Positions 33,245 through 42,679 of a stretch of 64,000 nucleotides of DNA are shown one piece after another; position 1 is the first letter of the stretch; each line of letters starts with the position of its first letter. The stretch spans positions 1-64,000 of the forward strand of contig NZ_JANHAP010000016.1 of NCBI RefSeq assembly GCF_024734385.1, read 5' to 3'. Source of the stretch: Dasania sp. GY-MA-18 (lineage in GTDB: Bacteria; Pseudomonadota; Gammaproteobacteria; Pseudomonadales; Dasaniaceae). The position numbers and the translations under genes were made by a program. The notes beneath the pieces were generated by a model that had not been told where the DNA came from, did not search any database, and saw nothing but the letters and a program-made list of their open reading frames with translations.

Positions 33245-34090
33245 TTGCCAGCATTAATTGCCGAGGGCGCTTTGCGCAAAATGCAAACCTCATTGCAACA
33301 ACACAACGGCCAGCCTATGGTGAGTTACAACTTGCCGGTAGGCGAGCAAACAGTGGCGATGAACGCCTTGCTGGGGCAGCCTATAGCCATACATTACCAA
33401 GGCAGTATTTTTTGCCAGCACTGTGGTCGCAAATCCAATAAAAGTTTCAGCCAGGGCTTTTGCTACCCCTGTTTTAAAAAACTGGCGCAGTGTGATAGCT
33501 GCATTATGAGCCCAGAAAAATGCCATTATTTTGAGGGCACCTGTCGCGAGCCCGAGTGGGCTGACCTACACTGCATGCAAGATCATTATGTTTACTTGGC
33601 TAACTCTACTGGGGTGAAGGTAGGTATCACTCGTGGCAATCAAATCCCCACTCGCTGGATGGATCAGGGAGCCATACAGGCACTGCCTATCTTTAGGGTG
33701 TCTAATCGTTTGCAGTCGGGCTTGGTAGAGGTGATGTTTAAAGATCATGTGGCCGATAAAACCAATTGGCGCAAGATGCTAAAAGGTGAGGTTGAAGCCA
33801 TAGACTTAATCGCCCAGCGTGAGCAGCTTTTTGCGCAATGCCAGGCACAAATCAATGAGTTGCAACAGCAGCATGGCGTACAAGCCATACAGCAGCTTAG
33901 CGATGCCGAGCTGGTGGATATTGATTACCCCGTGCAGGAGTACCCCACTAAAATTAGCTCGTTTAATCTAGATAAAACCCCCGTAGTTGAGGGTGTATTA
34001 AAAGGTATTAAAGGGCAGTATTTAATCTTAGATACCGGCGTGATTAATATACGAAAATATAGCGCTTACCAAATTCAATTTTTTGCCTAA
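33245..34090 (+). CDS. DUF2797 domain protein
   Basis: The 281-residue protein has a zinc-ribbon-like part (CQHCGRKS, CYPCFKKLAQCDSC) followed by DHYVYLANSTGVKVGITRGNQIPTRW, a GIY-YIG-like segment that characterises DUF2797. Function unknown. The start is set at a TTG at 33245 because AGGAG lies seven bases upstream; an ATG-type start further up would overlap yeaC by about 60 bases and add a stretch of unrelated low-complexity residues. It precedes pepN. Confidence 0.82.
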   Translation: MPALIAEGALRKMQTSLQQHNGQPMVSYNLPVGEQTVAMNALLGQPIAIHYQGSIFCQHCGRKSNKSFSQGFCYPCFKKLAQCDSCIMSPEKCHYFEGTCREPEWADLHCMQDHYVYLANSTGVKVGITRGNQIPTRWMDQGAIQALPIFRVSNRLQSGLVEVMFKDHVADKTNWRKMLKGEVEAIDLIAQREQLFAQCQAQINELQQQHGVQAIQQLSDAELVDIDYPVQEYPTKISSFNLDKTPVVEGVLKGIKGQYLILDTGVINIRKYSAYQIQFFA

Positions 34091-34129
34091 GCTAAACCGG
34101 CCCGTTTAGCTTAAACCGTGGAGCCTACG

Positions 34130-36781
34130 ATGCGCGATTCACAACCCAAAACGATTTATTTAAAAGATTATCAGGTCCCCGAGTTTTTAATCGATCATAC
34201 AGACCTGCATTTTACCTTAGCGGATGACATGACTACTGTGCGTTCGCGGTTAAGTATGCGCCGCAACCCTGAGTCCAAAACTCAGGATGCTAGCTTGGTG
34301 TTGCACGGCCAGGATATGCAGTTACAGGCCGTGACTTTAGATGGCACATTGCTGTCAGCGTCGGCCTATAAAGTCGATGAAGAGTCGCTGACAGTGGCTA
34401 GCGTGCCCGATAGTTTTGTTTTGGAATGCGAAACATTGATTAAGCCCCAGGATAATACTTCCTTAGAAGGGCTGTATCGTTCCGCCAGTATGTATTGCAC
34501 CCAGTGCGAAGCCGAAGGCTTTAGAAAAATTACCTATTACCTGGATCGTCCCGATGTGATGTCCTTGTTTACCACCACCATAGTGGCCGATAAAGCAGCA
34601 TACCCAGTACTGTTATCCAATGGTAATAATGTCGACTCAGGTGAAAACAGTGACGGTAGCCACTGGGTGAAATGGGAAGATCCCTTTAAAAAACCAGCTT
34701 ATTTATTTGCCTTAGTAGCTGGTGATTTAGAATTTATAGAAGATAGCTTTACCACTTGCTCAGGCAATGACGTGACTCTGCGTATCTTTGTAGAAGCCAA
34801 AGATTTAGATAAATGCGATCACGCCATGCAGTCGCTAAAACGCTCCATGAAGTGGGACGAAGAAACCTTTGGCCGCGAATACGATTTAAATATTTTTAAT
34901 ATCGTGGCGGTAGATGACTTCAACATGGGGGCTATGGAAAACAAAAGCCTCAATATTTTTAACACCTCCTGTGTATTGGCCAAACCAGAAACTACTACCG
35001 ATGCAGCTTTCCAAAGAGTAGAAGCCATAGTAGCTCACGAATACTTTCACAACTGGAGCGGTAACCGCGTTACCTGCAGGGATTGGTTTCAGCTCAGCCT
35101 AAAAGAAGGTTTTACTGTTTACCGGGATGCTGAGTTTTCCTCCGATATGGGCTCGCGCACGGTTAAGCGGGTAGAGGATGTAAACTTTTTACGCACGGTA
35201 CAGTTCGCTGAAGATGCCGGCCCCATGGCGCATCCCATACGGCCCGAATCTTTTATGGAAATCTCTAATTTTTATACCGTTACCGTGTATGAAAAAGGCG
35301 CCGAGATTGTGCGTATGATTGCCCATTTATTGGGTAAGGATTTATTCCGCAAGGGCAGCGATTTATATTTTGAGCGCCACGATGGCCAGGCGGTGACCTG
35401 CGAAGATTTTGTTAAGGCTATGGAAGATGCCAGCGGTAAAGACCTAAGCCAGTTCCGGCGCTGGTATTCCCAGGCCGGTACGCCACAGTTAGCGGTAAGC
35501 GGCCGCTATGATGAGGTTACCAGTACTTACAGCTTAACGGTTAAACAGTCTTGTAAAACTGTGCAAGAGACGCCAAAGGCTTTTCATATTCCCTTGGCCA
35601 TGGCGCTGTTAGGTGAAGCGGGGGCCTTGCGCTTGCAATTGCAGGGGGCTGAGCCCAACCCCGATAGCGCCGATAATACCGAGCTGGTACTGGATGTTAC
35701 CGAGAGTGAGCAGCAGTTTGTTTTTGAGAATATACCCGAGCGCCCCGTGCCTAGTTTGCTGCGTGGCTTTTCAGCGCCGGTGCAGCTGCACTTCGATTAC
35801 AGCCGCGATGAATTAATGTTTTTGATGAGCCACGACAGCGATGGTTTTTGTCGTTGGGATGCCTGTCAGCAGCTGGGGGTGTTGGCGCTTAAAGATATGA
35901 TCGCCGCCTATCAAGCCGGGCAGGACATGCAGTTGGAGCCGCGCTTGTTGTCGGCATACCAGCATTTACTCAGCGATGAAAGCTTAGATAAATCCATGGT
36001 AGCCCTGATGTTGAGCCTGCCTTCTGAAGCGTATATGGCAGGTATTATGCCCAAGGCTGATGTGCAGGCTATCCATATTGCGCGCATGACTGCAAAGGTT
36101 GAGATAGCGGATCAGTTGCAGGCTTTATTTTTGCAGGCCTATAAGGCTAATACTCTAAGTCAGCCTTACCAAGCTAACGAGCAGCAAATTGCTGCCCGCA
36201 GCCTTAAAAATACCGCCCTGCATTATTTAATGCTGTCCGAAACTGAAGAGGCTTTGGCATTGTGCTTAGCGCAATATCAGCAGGCGCAAAACATGACGGA
36301 TAGCATGGCTGCTTTGTCAGCCTTGGTTAATAGCTCATTTGAGCAGCAAAAACAGCAGGCGCTGGCAGATTTTTACCAGCGTTGGCAATCTGAAGCGTTG
36401 GTAGTCAATCAGTGGTTGTCGGTGCAGGCGGGCTGCTATTTAGCTGGTACCTTAGATAAAGTTAAGGCGCTAATGGCCCACCCAGCTTTCGATATAAAAA
36501 ATCCCAACAAGGTGCGCTCAGTGGTGGGGGCGTTTACTGCCAATGCGGTCAACTTCCACCATCAAGATGGCAGTGGCTATGAATTTTTAGCGGATCAGAT
36601 TATTACCCTGAATGCCTTGAATCCACAAATTGCTGCGCGTTTACTGGGGCCGTTAACCAAGTGGCAGCAGTACAAAGATGAGAGTGCGGCATTAATGCGT
36701 AAAGCGTTGCAGCGAATTATGGCGCAAGAGCAGCTTTCTAAAGATGTGTATGAGGTGGTCTCTAAAAGTTTAAATAGTTAG
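34130..36781 (+). CDS. pepN: Aminopeptidase N (M1 family, PepN)
   Basis: The 883-residue zinc aminopeptidase removes N-terminal residues from peptides in the cytoplasm. [10 protein letters not shown] (about 266-274) is the substrate-binding GAMEN motif, and HEYFHNW (H303, E304, H307) with a downstream glutamate forms the zinc site. Length and C-terminal helical domain match E. coli PepN. The ATG at 34130 has GTGGAG upstream; an in-frame GTG at 34118 is less likely. It lies 40 bases after the DUF2797 gene. Confidence 0.96.
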   Translation: MRDSQPKTIYLKDYQVPEFLIDHTDLHFTLADDMTTVRSRLSMRRNPESKTQDASLVLHGQDMQLQAVTLDGTLLSASAYKVDEESLTVASVPDSFVLECETLIKPQDNTSLEGLYRSASMYCTQCEAEGFRKITYYLDRPDVMSLFTTTIVADKAAYPVLLSNGNNVDSGENSDGSHWVKWEDPFKKPAYLFALVAGDLEFIEDSFTTCSGNDVTLRIFVEAKDLDKCDHAMQSLKRSMKWDEETFGREYDLNIFNIVAVDDFNMGAMENKSLNIFNTSCVLAKPETTTDAAFQRVEAIVAHEYFHNWSGNRVTCRDWFQLSLKEGFTVYRDAEFSSDMGSRTVKRVEDVNFLRTVQFAEDAGPMAHPIRPESFMEISNFYTVTVYEKGAEIVRMIAHLLGKDLFRKGSDLYFERHDGQAVTCEDFVKAMEDASGKDLSQFRRWYSQAGTPQLAVSGRYDEVTSTYSLTVKQSCKTVQETPKAFHIPLAMALLGEAGALRLQLQGAEPNPDSADNTELVLDVTESEQQFVFENIPERPVPSLLRGFSAPVQLHFDYSRDELMFLMSHDSDGFCRWDACQQLGVLALKDMIAAYQAGQDMQLEPRLLSAYQHLLSDESLDKSMVALMLSLPSEAYMAGIMPKADVQAIHIARMTAKVEIADQLQALFLQAYKANTLSQPYQANEQQIAARSLKNTALHYLMLSETEEALALCLAQYQQAQNMTDSMAALSALVNSSFEQQKQQALADFYQRWQSEALVVNQWLSVQAGCYLAGTLDKVKALMAHPAFDIKNPNKVRSVVGAFTANAVNFHHQDGSGYEFLADQIITLNALNPQIAARLLGPLTKWQQYKDESAALMRKALQRIMAQEQLSKDVYEVVSKSLNS

Positions 36782-36887
36782 CGGCTAATCTATGTAAACC
36801 GAATTAGTGGGTGGCTTGCGTCTGTCTTTAATGTGGCGGCAGGCTTGGTGATGATAGCCATAAACATTCGGAGCGCGGCAGTTGAAT

Positions 36888-36917
36888 AAAAAAGCCACCT
36901 ATATAGGTGGCTTTTTT
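36888..36917. terminator. Bidirectional terminator between pepN and the PEP-CTERM gene
   Basis: AAAAAAGCCACC-TATATA-GGTGGCTTTTTT is a perfect, symmetric hairpin with A- and T-runs, serving both convergent genes. Confidence 0.9.
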
Positions 36918-36932
36918 GTGCGGGGCAGGTTA

Positions 36933-37430
36933 CTAGCGGCGAGCTTTGCGACGCGCTAAACCTAGGCCGGCTAAGCCTAAGGCCAATAAGGCAAAAGGAG
37001 AGGGCTCAGAAACATTAACGTTTAAGTTGTCTATGCCACCTTGAAAGCTGGTGAGATCAAAAGTGATTGATGATAGACCGGTTAGGTTAACAGCATGTGA
37101 GCCTATGCCGTATATAACGCCACCTATGTTCATGGCTGAGCCATAGATGTCAAAGCCGCTTAAGTTAAACAGGTTGCCGCCGTTCTCTGTCATGGTCACT
37201 ATAGCGTTGCTGGCATTGGCGCCGCCGTTGTGCCAGTCGAGTATACCGTTGGGTTGACCGCCGTCACCGAAGTGGGGAGTAGAGCCGCCATTAAGAGTGA
37301 AGGTAAAACCTGACTCGCTGAAAGAGCCGATGATAGTGCCTGTGGCGCCATCAAAAGTGATGAGGCTGGCAGAGGCAAAGCTGGAGGACATTACAAAGGC
37401 CGCCATTAAGAAGAGTTTTTTTATAGACAT
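36933..37430 (-). CDS. PEP-CTERM-type exported protein (SEP variant)
   Basis: The 165-residue protein has a signal peptide (MSIKKLFLMAAFVMSSSFASA), a Gly/Asn/Thr-rich beta body, and a C-terminal sorting signal: SEPSPFALLALGLAGLGLARRKARR-like motif, hydrophobic helix and basic tail. The usual Pro-Glu-Pro is Ser-Glu-Pro here. Such proteins are cut by exosortase and placed in extracellular matrix or floc material. No exosortase gene lies in the window. Function of the mature part is unknown. Confidence 0.85.
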   Translation of the reverse strand: MSIKKLFLMAAFVMSSSFASASLITFDGATGTIIGSFSESGFTFTLNGGSTPHFGDGGQPNGILDWHNGGANASNAIVTMTENGGNLFNLSGFDIYGSAMNIGGVIYGIGSHAVNLTGLSSITFDLTSFQGGIDNLNVNVSEPSPFALLALGLAGLGLARRKARR

Positions 37431-37586
37431 GTTATTTCCCTATTTAATTTTAATAACTTTTAACTATAAGCAGGTTTTATGCCTGTTGTGTTAACTGTTT
37501 GTTTTTATAGGGTTTTATCTATTTTTTGGGGTAAATAAACTGGTGGGGTGTAATAAAGTCCGACAGCAGTTTGTATGTGGGGAGGG

Positions 37587-38516
37587 CTAGATAACGCGGT
37601 TACGACCCTGTTGTTTGGCTAGGTATAGGGCCTTATCTGCCCTGTCGAACAGCTCAAAGGTTTTATCTTGGGCTTGTAGGGTTGCGGTGCCTATGCTGAT
37701 GGTGGTTTTGATAATCAGCTCGTCGATGGTAAATACGCTTTCTTCTATGCAGTGGCGTATACGCTCAGCGATGCGTTGGCAGCCCTCGCTATCGGTTTGG
37801 TTGAGTAGCAGTACAAACTCTTCGCCGCCAAAGCGATAGCAGTTATCGGTTTCTCTGCAGCATAAGCTTAGGCTGCGAGCCAGTTCTTTTAAAACCATGT
37901 CGCCGGCTGAGTGGCCGTAGCGGTCATTAATCTGTTTGAAGTGGTCTATATCCAGCACCAATAGCGAGAAGGGGTGTTGGTGTCTTTTGGCCAGGCTGAC
38001 TTCTCTTTCCAATGCGGTTTCCAGCGCTGCGCGATTGCCTATTTGTGTGAGTGAGTCTTTTAATGCCGCCGAGATTGCCTGTTGGTATAGCAGGGCGTTG
38101 CGTATGGGGCACACCAAGCTGCCTATCAGCCCCTCAATAAAATTGAGTTCGCGGCTGCTAAAGGCTTTGCTGCGAGTTAAGATTAAATCGCCTTGTTGGC
38201 TGCTGTTAATTTGCAGGCTGTAGTGGCAGCTGTGTGGGCGGCTATTGCCGTAATTTAAAACAATACTATGCTCTTCGTTGCGGTAGCCCAGGCTGTCTAT
38301 TGCTAAGTGTTGTTGCAACTCGCTGTGGAATAGATGCAGTACTTTTTCCAGCTCTAGGCTGGTTTGCAGTAGCTGGCTGATATGCAATTGCAGGTCTTGG
38401 CTGCTAAGGGCGTCATGGCCCTGGCCTTGCTGCCTATATGACGGGCTGGCGGGCTCTTCAAAGATAAAGCTCTCTGCTGTTTGCTCGTCGGAGTGGCTAT
38501 GTAAAGTGTTTGCCAT
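37587..38516 (-). CDS. Diguanylate cyclase with GAF-like N-terminal domain
   Basis: The 309-residue protein's N-terminal half (about 40-145) looks GAF-like, and the C-terminal GGDEF domain holds KDSLTQIGNRAALE, DIDHFKQINDRYGHSAGD and the active GGEEF in RFGGEEFVLL. It makes c-di-GMP from GTP. I see no clear RxxD inhibitory site immediately before the active motif. The start is the ATG at 38516 with AAGG upstream. It complements the PilZ and HD-GYP genes at 20-22 kb. Confidence 0.93.
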   Translation of the reverse strand: MANTLHSHSDEQTAESFIFEEPASPSYRQQGQGHDALSSQDLQLHISQLLQTSLELEKVLHLFHSELQQHLAIDSLGYRNEEHSIVLNYGNSRPHSCHYSLQINSSQQGDLILTRSKAFSSRELNFIEGLIGSLVCPIRNALLYQQAISAALKDSLTQIGNRAALETALEREVSLAKRHQHPFSLLVLDIDHFKQINDRYGHSAGDMVLKELARSLSLCCRETDNCYRFGGEEFVLLLNQTDSEGCQRIAERIRHCIEESVFTIDELIIKTTISIGTATLQAQDKTFELFDRADKALYLAKQQGRNRVI

Positions 38517-38745
38517 AAGGTAGCGCCTTTCATTGCAATAACATCGTGCCATTAGCGCTTCTGCGTCGCTTTTAATGGCTAGTTGTTACAGTAGCGAAAA
38601 TCATGCCACTTTTTTTACGGGGCTAACTCGTTGAAAATTCAGGGTTTGTGTCGTGAACGTGGCAAACTTAGTCGCGAATTTGACGCTGTGGCGGCAAGCT
38701 TGCCAGTGATCAGCCAGAATTTTGCCGCTTTGCGCTAGATGAGTA

Positions 38746-38763
38746 GCCCGGCTGTAGCCGGGC
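38746..38763. repeat. Stem-loop downstream of yciK
   Basis: GCCCGGC (38746-38752) pairs with GCCGGGC (38757-38763) around TGTA, 12 bases past the yciK stop. There is no T-run, so termination is uncertain. Confidence 0.45.
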
Positions 38764-38774
38764 GGTAATGAAGC

Positions 38775-39524
38775 TTATTGTGCGTCTATGGATAGGCCAT
38801 TAACAGCTTGGCTGTCATCGCCCATAAGATATAAATAGCAGGGCATTAAGGCTGCGGGCTGGGGGTTGTTAGTGGGCTGCTCGGCTGGGTAGGCACTGCG
38901 GCGCATATTGGTGTTGGTGGCGCCGGGGTTAATGGCGTTTACCCGTATATTACTAGTGTTGGCCAGTTCATCGGCCAGCACCTGCATGAGGCCTTCGGTG
39001 GCAAACTTGGATACCGCATAAGGCCCCCAGTAAGCGCGGCCCTGTCGGCCCACCCCTGAGGAGGTAAAGATAATAGAGGCGCTGGCGCTGCTTTCTAACA
39101 GGGGTAGCATGGCCTTGGTGAGCATAAACTCGGCATTAACGTTAACCTGCATTACTTCCTGCCAAATATCGACGTTGCTCTGGGCTATGGGTTTGCGGTC
39201 GCCCAGTACGCTGGCGTTGTGTAGTAGTCCGTCCAGGCGGCCAAAGTTTTGCGCTAGGGCTTGCTGCATATCTTCATAATCACTCATGACAGCCCCCTTT
39301 AAATCCATAGGGTAAATAGCGGCCTGTGGATAGCCTGCCTGTTCTATCTCATCGTATACCGCTTCCAGTTTTTCTACGGTTTTGCCCAGCAAAATCACCG
39401 TGGCGCCGTGGCTGGCGTAGGCTAGGGCGGCGCTGCGGCCTATGCCATCACCGGCACCGGTGACTAGGATGATACGGTCGTTAAGTAGTTGTGCGGGGGC
39501 TTGGTATTGTTGGGCAGATTTCAT
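38775..39524 (-). CDS. yciK: Short-chain dehydrogenase, YciK type
   Basis: The 249-residue SDR has the cofactor motif TGAGDGIG, HNAS, catalytic Ser with YAVSKFA (Tyr and Lys) and NAINPGATNTNMR. The last of these and the N-terminal L-NDRIILVTGAGDGIG are characteristic of YciK. The physiological substrate is unknown. It is the last gene of the mtaD-ubiG-mupP-yciK operon, 20 bases after mupP, the order also seen in Pseudomonas. Confidence 0.9.
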   Translation of the reverse strand: MKSAQQYQAPAQLLNDRIILVTGAGDGIGRSAALAYASHGATVILLGKTVEKLEAVYDEIEQAGYPQAAIYPMDLKGAVMSDYEDMQQALAQNFGRLDGLLHNASVLGDRKPIAQSNVDIWQEVMQVNVNAEFMLTKAMLPLLESSASASIIFTSSGVGRQGRAYWGPYAVSKFATEGLMQVLADELANTSNIRVNAINPGATNTNMRRSAYPAEQPTNNPQPAALMPCYLYLMGDDSQAVNGLSIDAQ

Positions 39525-39544
39525 GGGGCTCTCTAAGAATGGCT

Positions 39545-40219
39545 TTAACGTGAGAAGAGTTGAGTGTTTTGCAGCAGGGGCAGCAGCTCGCTGGCGTGCT
39601 CTACAAAATGGCTGGCTCCCCAGCTTGCCGCTGGATCGCTGTGGTCTATGTAGCCGTAATTGGCGGCTACGGTTTGCATGCCAGCCCGTTGCCCTGCCTC
39701 TATATCGCGGCGGTGGTCGCCTACATATAAAGTATTGGCGGGGGCGATGTTGAGCTGTTGGCAGGCTAAAAACAGTGGCTCAGGGTCGGGCTTGGTGGCG
39801 CTAACATCATCGGGGCAAACCACTGTGCTACAGCGTTGGCTTAATTGCAGTTGCTCTAATAATAACTCGGTGTATAGCCGCGGCTTATTGGTCACTATGC
39901 CCCAGTGTATGTTTTCGCTTTCCAGCCAATCAATAACCGCTTCCATGCCGTCAAAAAAGGTGGTTTTGACTGCAATATGATTGATGTATAGCGCTAGTAA
40001 TTCATCGCGCAGGCTTTCAAATACGGGCTCGTGGACCTCTATACCCGACACTAAGGTAATCAGTGCGCGCGAGCCGTGGGATACGGTGTTGCGTATGCTG
40101 GGGTAATCCTGCTGCGGCCAGCCGTGGCGTTGGCACAGCTGATTAACCACCACAAAAAAATCTGGGGCGGTGTCTAGCAGGGTGCCATCTAGGTCAAACA
40201 GTACGGCGTTGAGTTGCAT
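39545..40219 (-). CDS. mupP: HAD phosphatase, N-acetylmuramic acid 6-phosphate phosphatase type
   Basis: The 224-residue HAD enzyme has nucleophile motif DLDGTLLDT, motif II VTNKP, motif III lysine in KPDPEP and motif IV GDHRRDIEAG. Position between ubiG and yciK is that of Pseudomonas MupP, which dephosphorylates MurNAc-6-P in peptidoglycan recycling; older annotation would say phosphoglycolate phosphatase. Its ATG overlaps the ubiG stop by one base (TAATG), so translation is coupled. Specificity is inferred from gene order. Confidence 0.82.
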   Translation of the reverse strand: MQLNAVLFDLDGTLLDTAPDFFVVVNQLCQRHGWPQQDYPSIRNTVSHGSRALITLVSGIEVHEPVFESLRDELLALYINHIAVKTTFFDGMEAVIDWLESENIHWGIVTNKPRLYTELLLEQLQLSQRCSTVVCPDDVSATKPDPEPLFLACQQLNIAPANTLYVGDHRRDIEAGQRAGMQTVAANYGYIDHSDPAASWGASHFVEHASELLPLLQNTQLFSR

Positions 40220-40926
40220 TATGATTCCACGGGTTTGCGGCTGTGTACTAAATAGTTGACGCCTACATCGCCATCTTTTAAGCGGTATTGCTGGCTGATG
40301 GGGTTGTAGGTCATGCCGGTCATGTGGCTTAGCTGCAGGTCAGCTTCGCGTATGGCGCTGGCCAGCTCTGAGGGCTTAATAAACTTGCTGTAGTCGTGGG
40401 TGCCCTTGGGCAGCAATTTAAGTAAATATTCCGCGCCTATAATGCTGAATAAATAGGACTTGGGGTTGCGGTTAAGGGTAGAAAAATACACGTGGCCGCC
40501 GGGCTTGCACAGTTTGGCGCAGGCTTTGATGACCGAGGCGGGGTCGGGTACGTGCTCTAGCATTTCCAGGCAGGTAACCACGTCAAAGCTCTCGGGTTGT
40601 TGCTCGGCCATTTCCTCGGCGGTGCACTGCTGGTAATCGATATTGAGCTGGCTCTCTAGGGCGTGCAGTTTGGCTACAGATAGCGGTGCCGCGCCCATAT
40701 CTATGCCGGTGACTATGGCGCCGCGCTGGGCCATGGCCTCGCTTAATATGCCGCCACCACAGCCTACATCTATAAGCTTGCGCTGGGCTACCGGTGAGCG
40801 CTCATCTATATAGTTGGCGCGCAGAGGGTTGATATCGTGCAGGGGTTTGAACTCGCTGTTGCTATCCCACCAGCGGCTGGCTAGGGCTTCAAACTTGGCA
40901 ATTTCCTGTGGGTCTACGTTGCTCAC
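40219..40926 (-). CDS. ubiG: Ubiquinone biosynthesis O-methyltransferase UbiG
   Basis: The 235-residue SAM-dependent methyltransferase carries out both O-methylations of ubiquinone synthesis. The family start is present ([33 protein letters not shown]), followed by SAM motif [25 protein letters not shown] and [14 protein letters not shown]. It follows mtaD by 31 bases and overlaps mupP by one base. Confidence 0.96.
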   Translation of the reverse strand: MSNVDPQEIAKFEALASRWWDSNSEFKPLHDINPLRANYIDERSPVAQRKLIDVGCGGGILSEAMAQRGAIVTGIDMGAAPLSVAKLHALESQLNIDYQQCTAEEMAEQQPESFDVVTCLEMLEHVPDPASVIKACAKLCKPGGHVYFSTLNRNPKSYLFSIIGAEYLLKLLPKGTHDYSKFIKPSELASAIREADLQLSHMTGMTYNPISQQYRLKDGDVGVNYLVHSRKPVES

Positions 40927-40957
40927 GCTGTGCTCTCTTATGGTAATGGTGGCAGTG

Positions 40958-42295
40958 TTATGGCTGCGTGGGTTGAATTTTATCGCGCCATTGCTGGGCT
41001 TTTTGTACCAGGCGGGCGAGGTTTATTTGGGTAGGCTGGCGATTACGCAATACTTGTTGGCCAGCCACCCAGCTGTGTTGCACGTTGCTGGCGTTGTGGG
41101 TGTACACCATTTGCGAGATGGGTTGGTAAATGGGCTGTTGTTCTATATTGCTCATATCTATGGCGATAAAGTCGGCTTGTTTCCCCGCTTCTAAACTGCC
41201 TATTTTGTGTTGTAACCCCAGAGCTTTGGCACCCGCCAGGGTGGCCATTTCAAGCGCCTGCCAATCACTCACGGCGGCGGCATTGCCGCTAACGGCTTTG
41301 GCTAGCAGGGCGGCGGTGTGCATTTCGCTAAATAAATCTAGGTTGTTATTGCTGGCTGCGCCGTCGGTGCCCAGTGCCACGTTGATATTGTGTTCCATTA
41401 GTTGGTGAGTAGGGCAAAAGCCGCTGGCTAGTTTTAAATTAGAGGCGGGGCAGTGCACCACATGGGCGCCGGATTGCCTTACCAGCTCTATGTCGGCGTG
41501 ATTAAGGGCGGTCATGTGTACGAGTTGGGTGCTGGGCCCTAGCAGGCCTAGGCGGTTGAGCCGGGCCAGCGGGCGTTCGCCGTCTTTAGCTAGGGCGTCG
41601 TCTACTTCTTGCTGGGTTTCGTGGCAGTGTATTTGTATGCCTATATCCAGCTCGGCGGCCAGGGTGGCAATGCGAATAAAGGGCTCGTCGCTAACGGTGT
41701 AGGGGGCGTGGGGGCCAAAAGCAAAATCCAGTAATTGGTGGTGCTGCCATTTGTCGCGGGCGGCCAGGCCTTTGCTAATGTAGTCATCGGCATCGCGGCC
41801 CCAGGCGCTGGGGAAGTCCAGCACGGGAAAGCAAAACTGGGCGCGGATACCGCTATTGAGTACGGCCTCGGCGGCGGCATCGGGAAAGAAGTACATGTCG
41901 CTATAGCAGGTGGTGCCCGAGCGCAACATTTCGGCTATGGCTAGCAGCGAGCCATCTTTTACAAACTCATCGCTAATCCATTGCGCTTCGGCAGGCCAGA
42001 TATGATCTTGTAACCAAGTGTGCAGTTCTTGGTCGTCGGCCATGCCTCTAAATAAGCTCATGGCGGCGTGGCCGTGGGCGTTGACCAGCCCGGGCATGAG
42101 CAGGTGTTGCTCTAGCTCTTGGGTGTCGGCGCTGCAATATTGTTGCTTGGCTAGCTCGGTGGGTAGTAGGTCAACAATGATGCCATCTTTAATGGCCAGG
42201 CTGTGTTGTTGTAGCTGTGTTTTGGCGGGGCGTATGGGGATTATCCACTGCGCATGTATTAATGTATCGACAGTTTTTGGGCTGCTATTGTTCAT
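40958..42295 (-). CDS. mtaD: 5'-methylthioadenosine/adenosylhomocysteine deaminase (amidohydrolase)
   Basis: The 445-residue TRZ/ATZ-type amidohydrolase has metal ligands in [13 protein letters not shown] (HxH), IHCHETQ and the aspartate in [15 protein letters not shown]. Gene order (next to ubiG and gyrA) equals the Pseudomonas MTA deaminase locus, whose product deaminates 5'-methylthioadenosine to methylthioinosine. Related enzymes act on S-adenosylhomocysteine or 5'-deoxyadenosine. It is the first gene of the leftward operon; its promoter must lie in the gyrA upstream region. Confidence 0.85.
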   Translation of the reverse strand: MNNSSPKTVDTLIHAQWIIPIRPAKTQLQQHSLAIKDGIIVDLLPTELAKQQYCSADTQELEQHLLMPGLVNAHGHAAMSLFRGMADDQELHTWLQDHIWPAEAQWISDEFVKDGSLLAIAEMLRSGTTCYSDMYFFPDAAAEAVLNSGIRAQFCFPVLDFPSAWGRDADDYISKGLAARDKWQHHQLLDFAFGPHAPYTVSDEPFIRIATLAAELDIGIQIHCHETQQEVDDALAKDGERPLARLNRLGLLGPSTQLVHMTALNHADIELVRQSGAHVVHCPASNLKLASGFCPTHQLMEHNINVALGTDGAASNNNLDLFSEMHTAALLAKAVSGNAAAVSDWQALEMATLAGAKALGLQHKIGSLEAGKQADFIAIDMSNIEQQPIYQPISQMVYTHNASNVQHSWVAGQQVLRNRQPTQINLARLVQKAQQWRDKIQPTQP

Positions 42296-42679
42296 TAAGT
42301 AGGCGATTTCTGTTGGGCTGCAGGTGAGCGATATTGCAGTGGCCAGTCGCCCTGCAAACGATTGCCAGCGAGTATAACGGTATTTGCCGCTAAAGGTGTA
42401 CTGCTGGGCGGAAAACTGTAGTGCTGGTAGAGGCTTAGACCCTGTACAAAAGCGATTAAGAACTGTGGGTTTGCTGGGGTTTTATGGTATGATTTCGCCT
42501 TTGTGTAAGGGGGCTTAGCCCTGTTTTTGTTTGTCTATTTTATTGGTCTTTTTATTGGTCATAATATTGATCTAGTGATAAGTCAGTACCAGCCCTGATA
42601 CCAGTGGGTATTAAGGGTGGGGTAAAGCGGCGGCAGTGTGCTGCAGTCGTTCAATTTATAATAAGGAACACCGAGTTTT
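42296..42679. promoter_or_regulatory. Divergent promoter region of mtaD and gyrA
   Basis: The gap of 384 bases has no ORF of note. An extended -10 box TGGTATGAT (42485-42493) points toward gyrA and would give a leader of about 180 bases. No good -35 is present. A GC-rich segment at 42301-42420 lies before mtaD, but I could not pick a promoter there. Confidence 0.5.
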
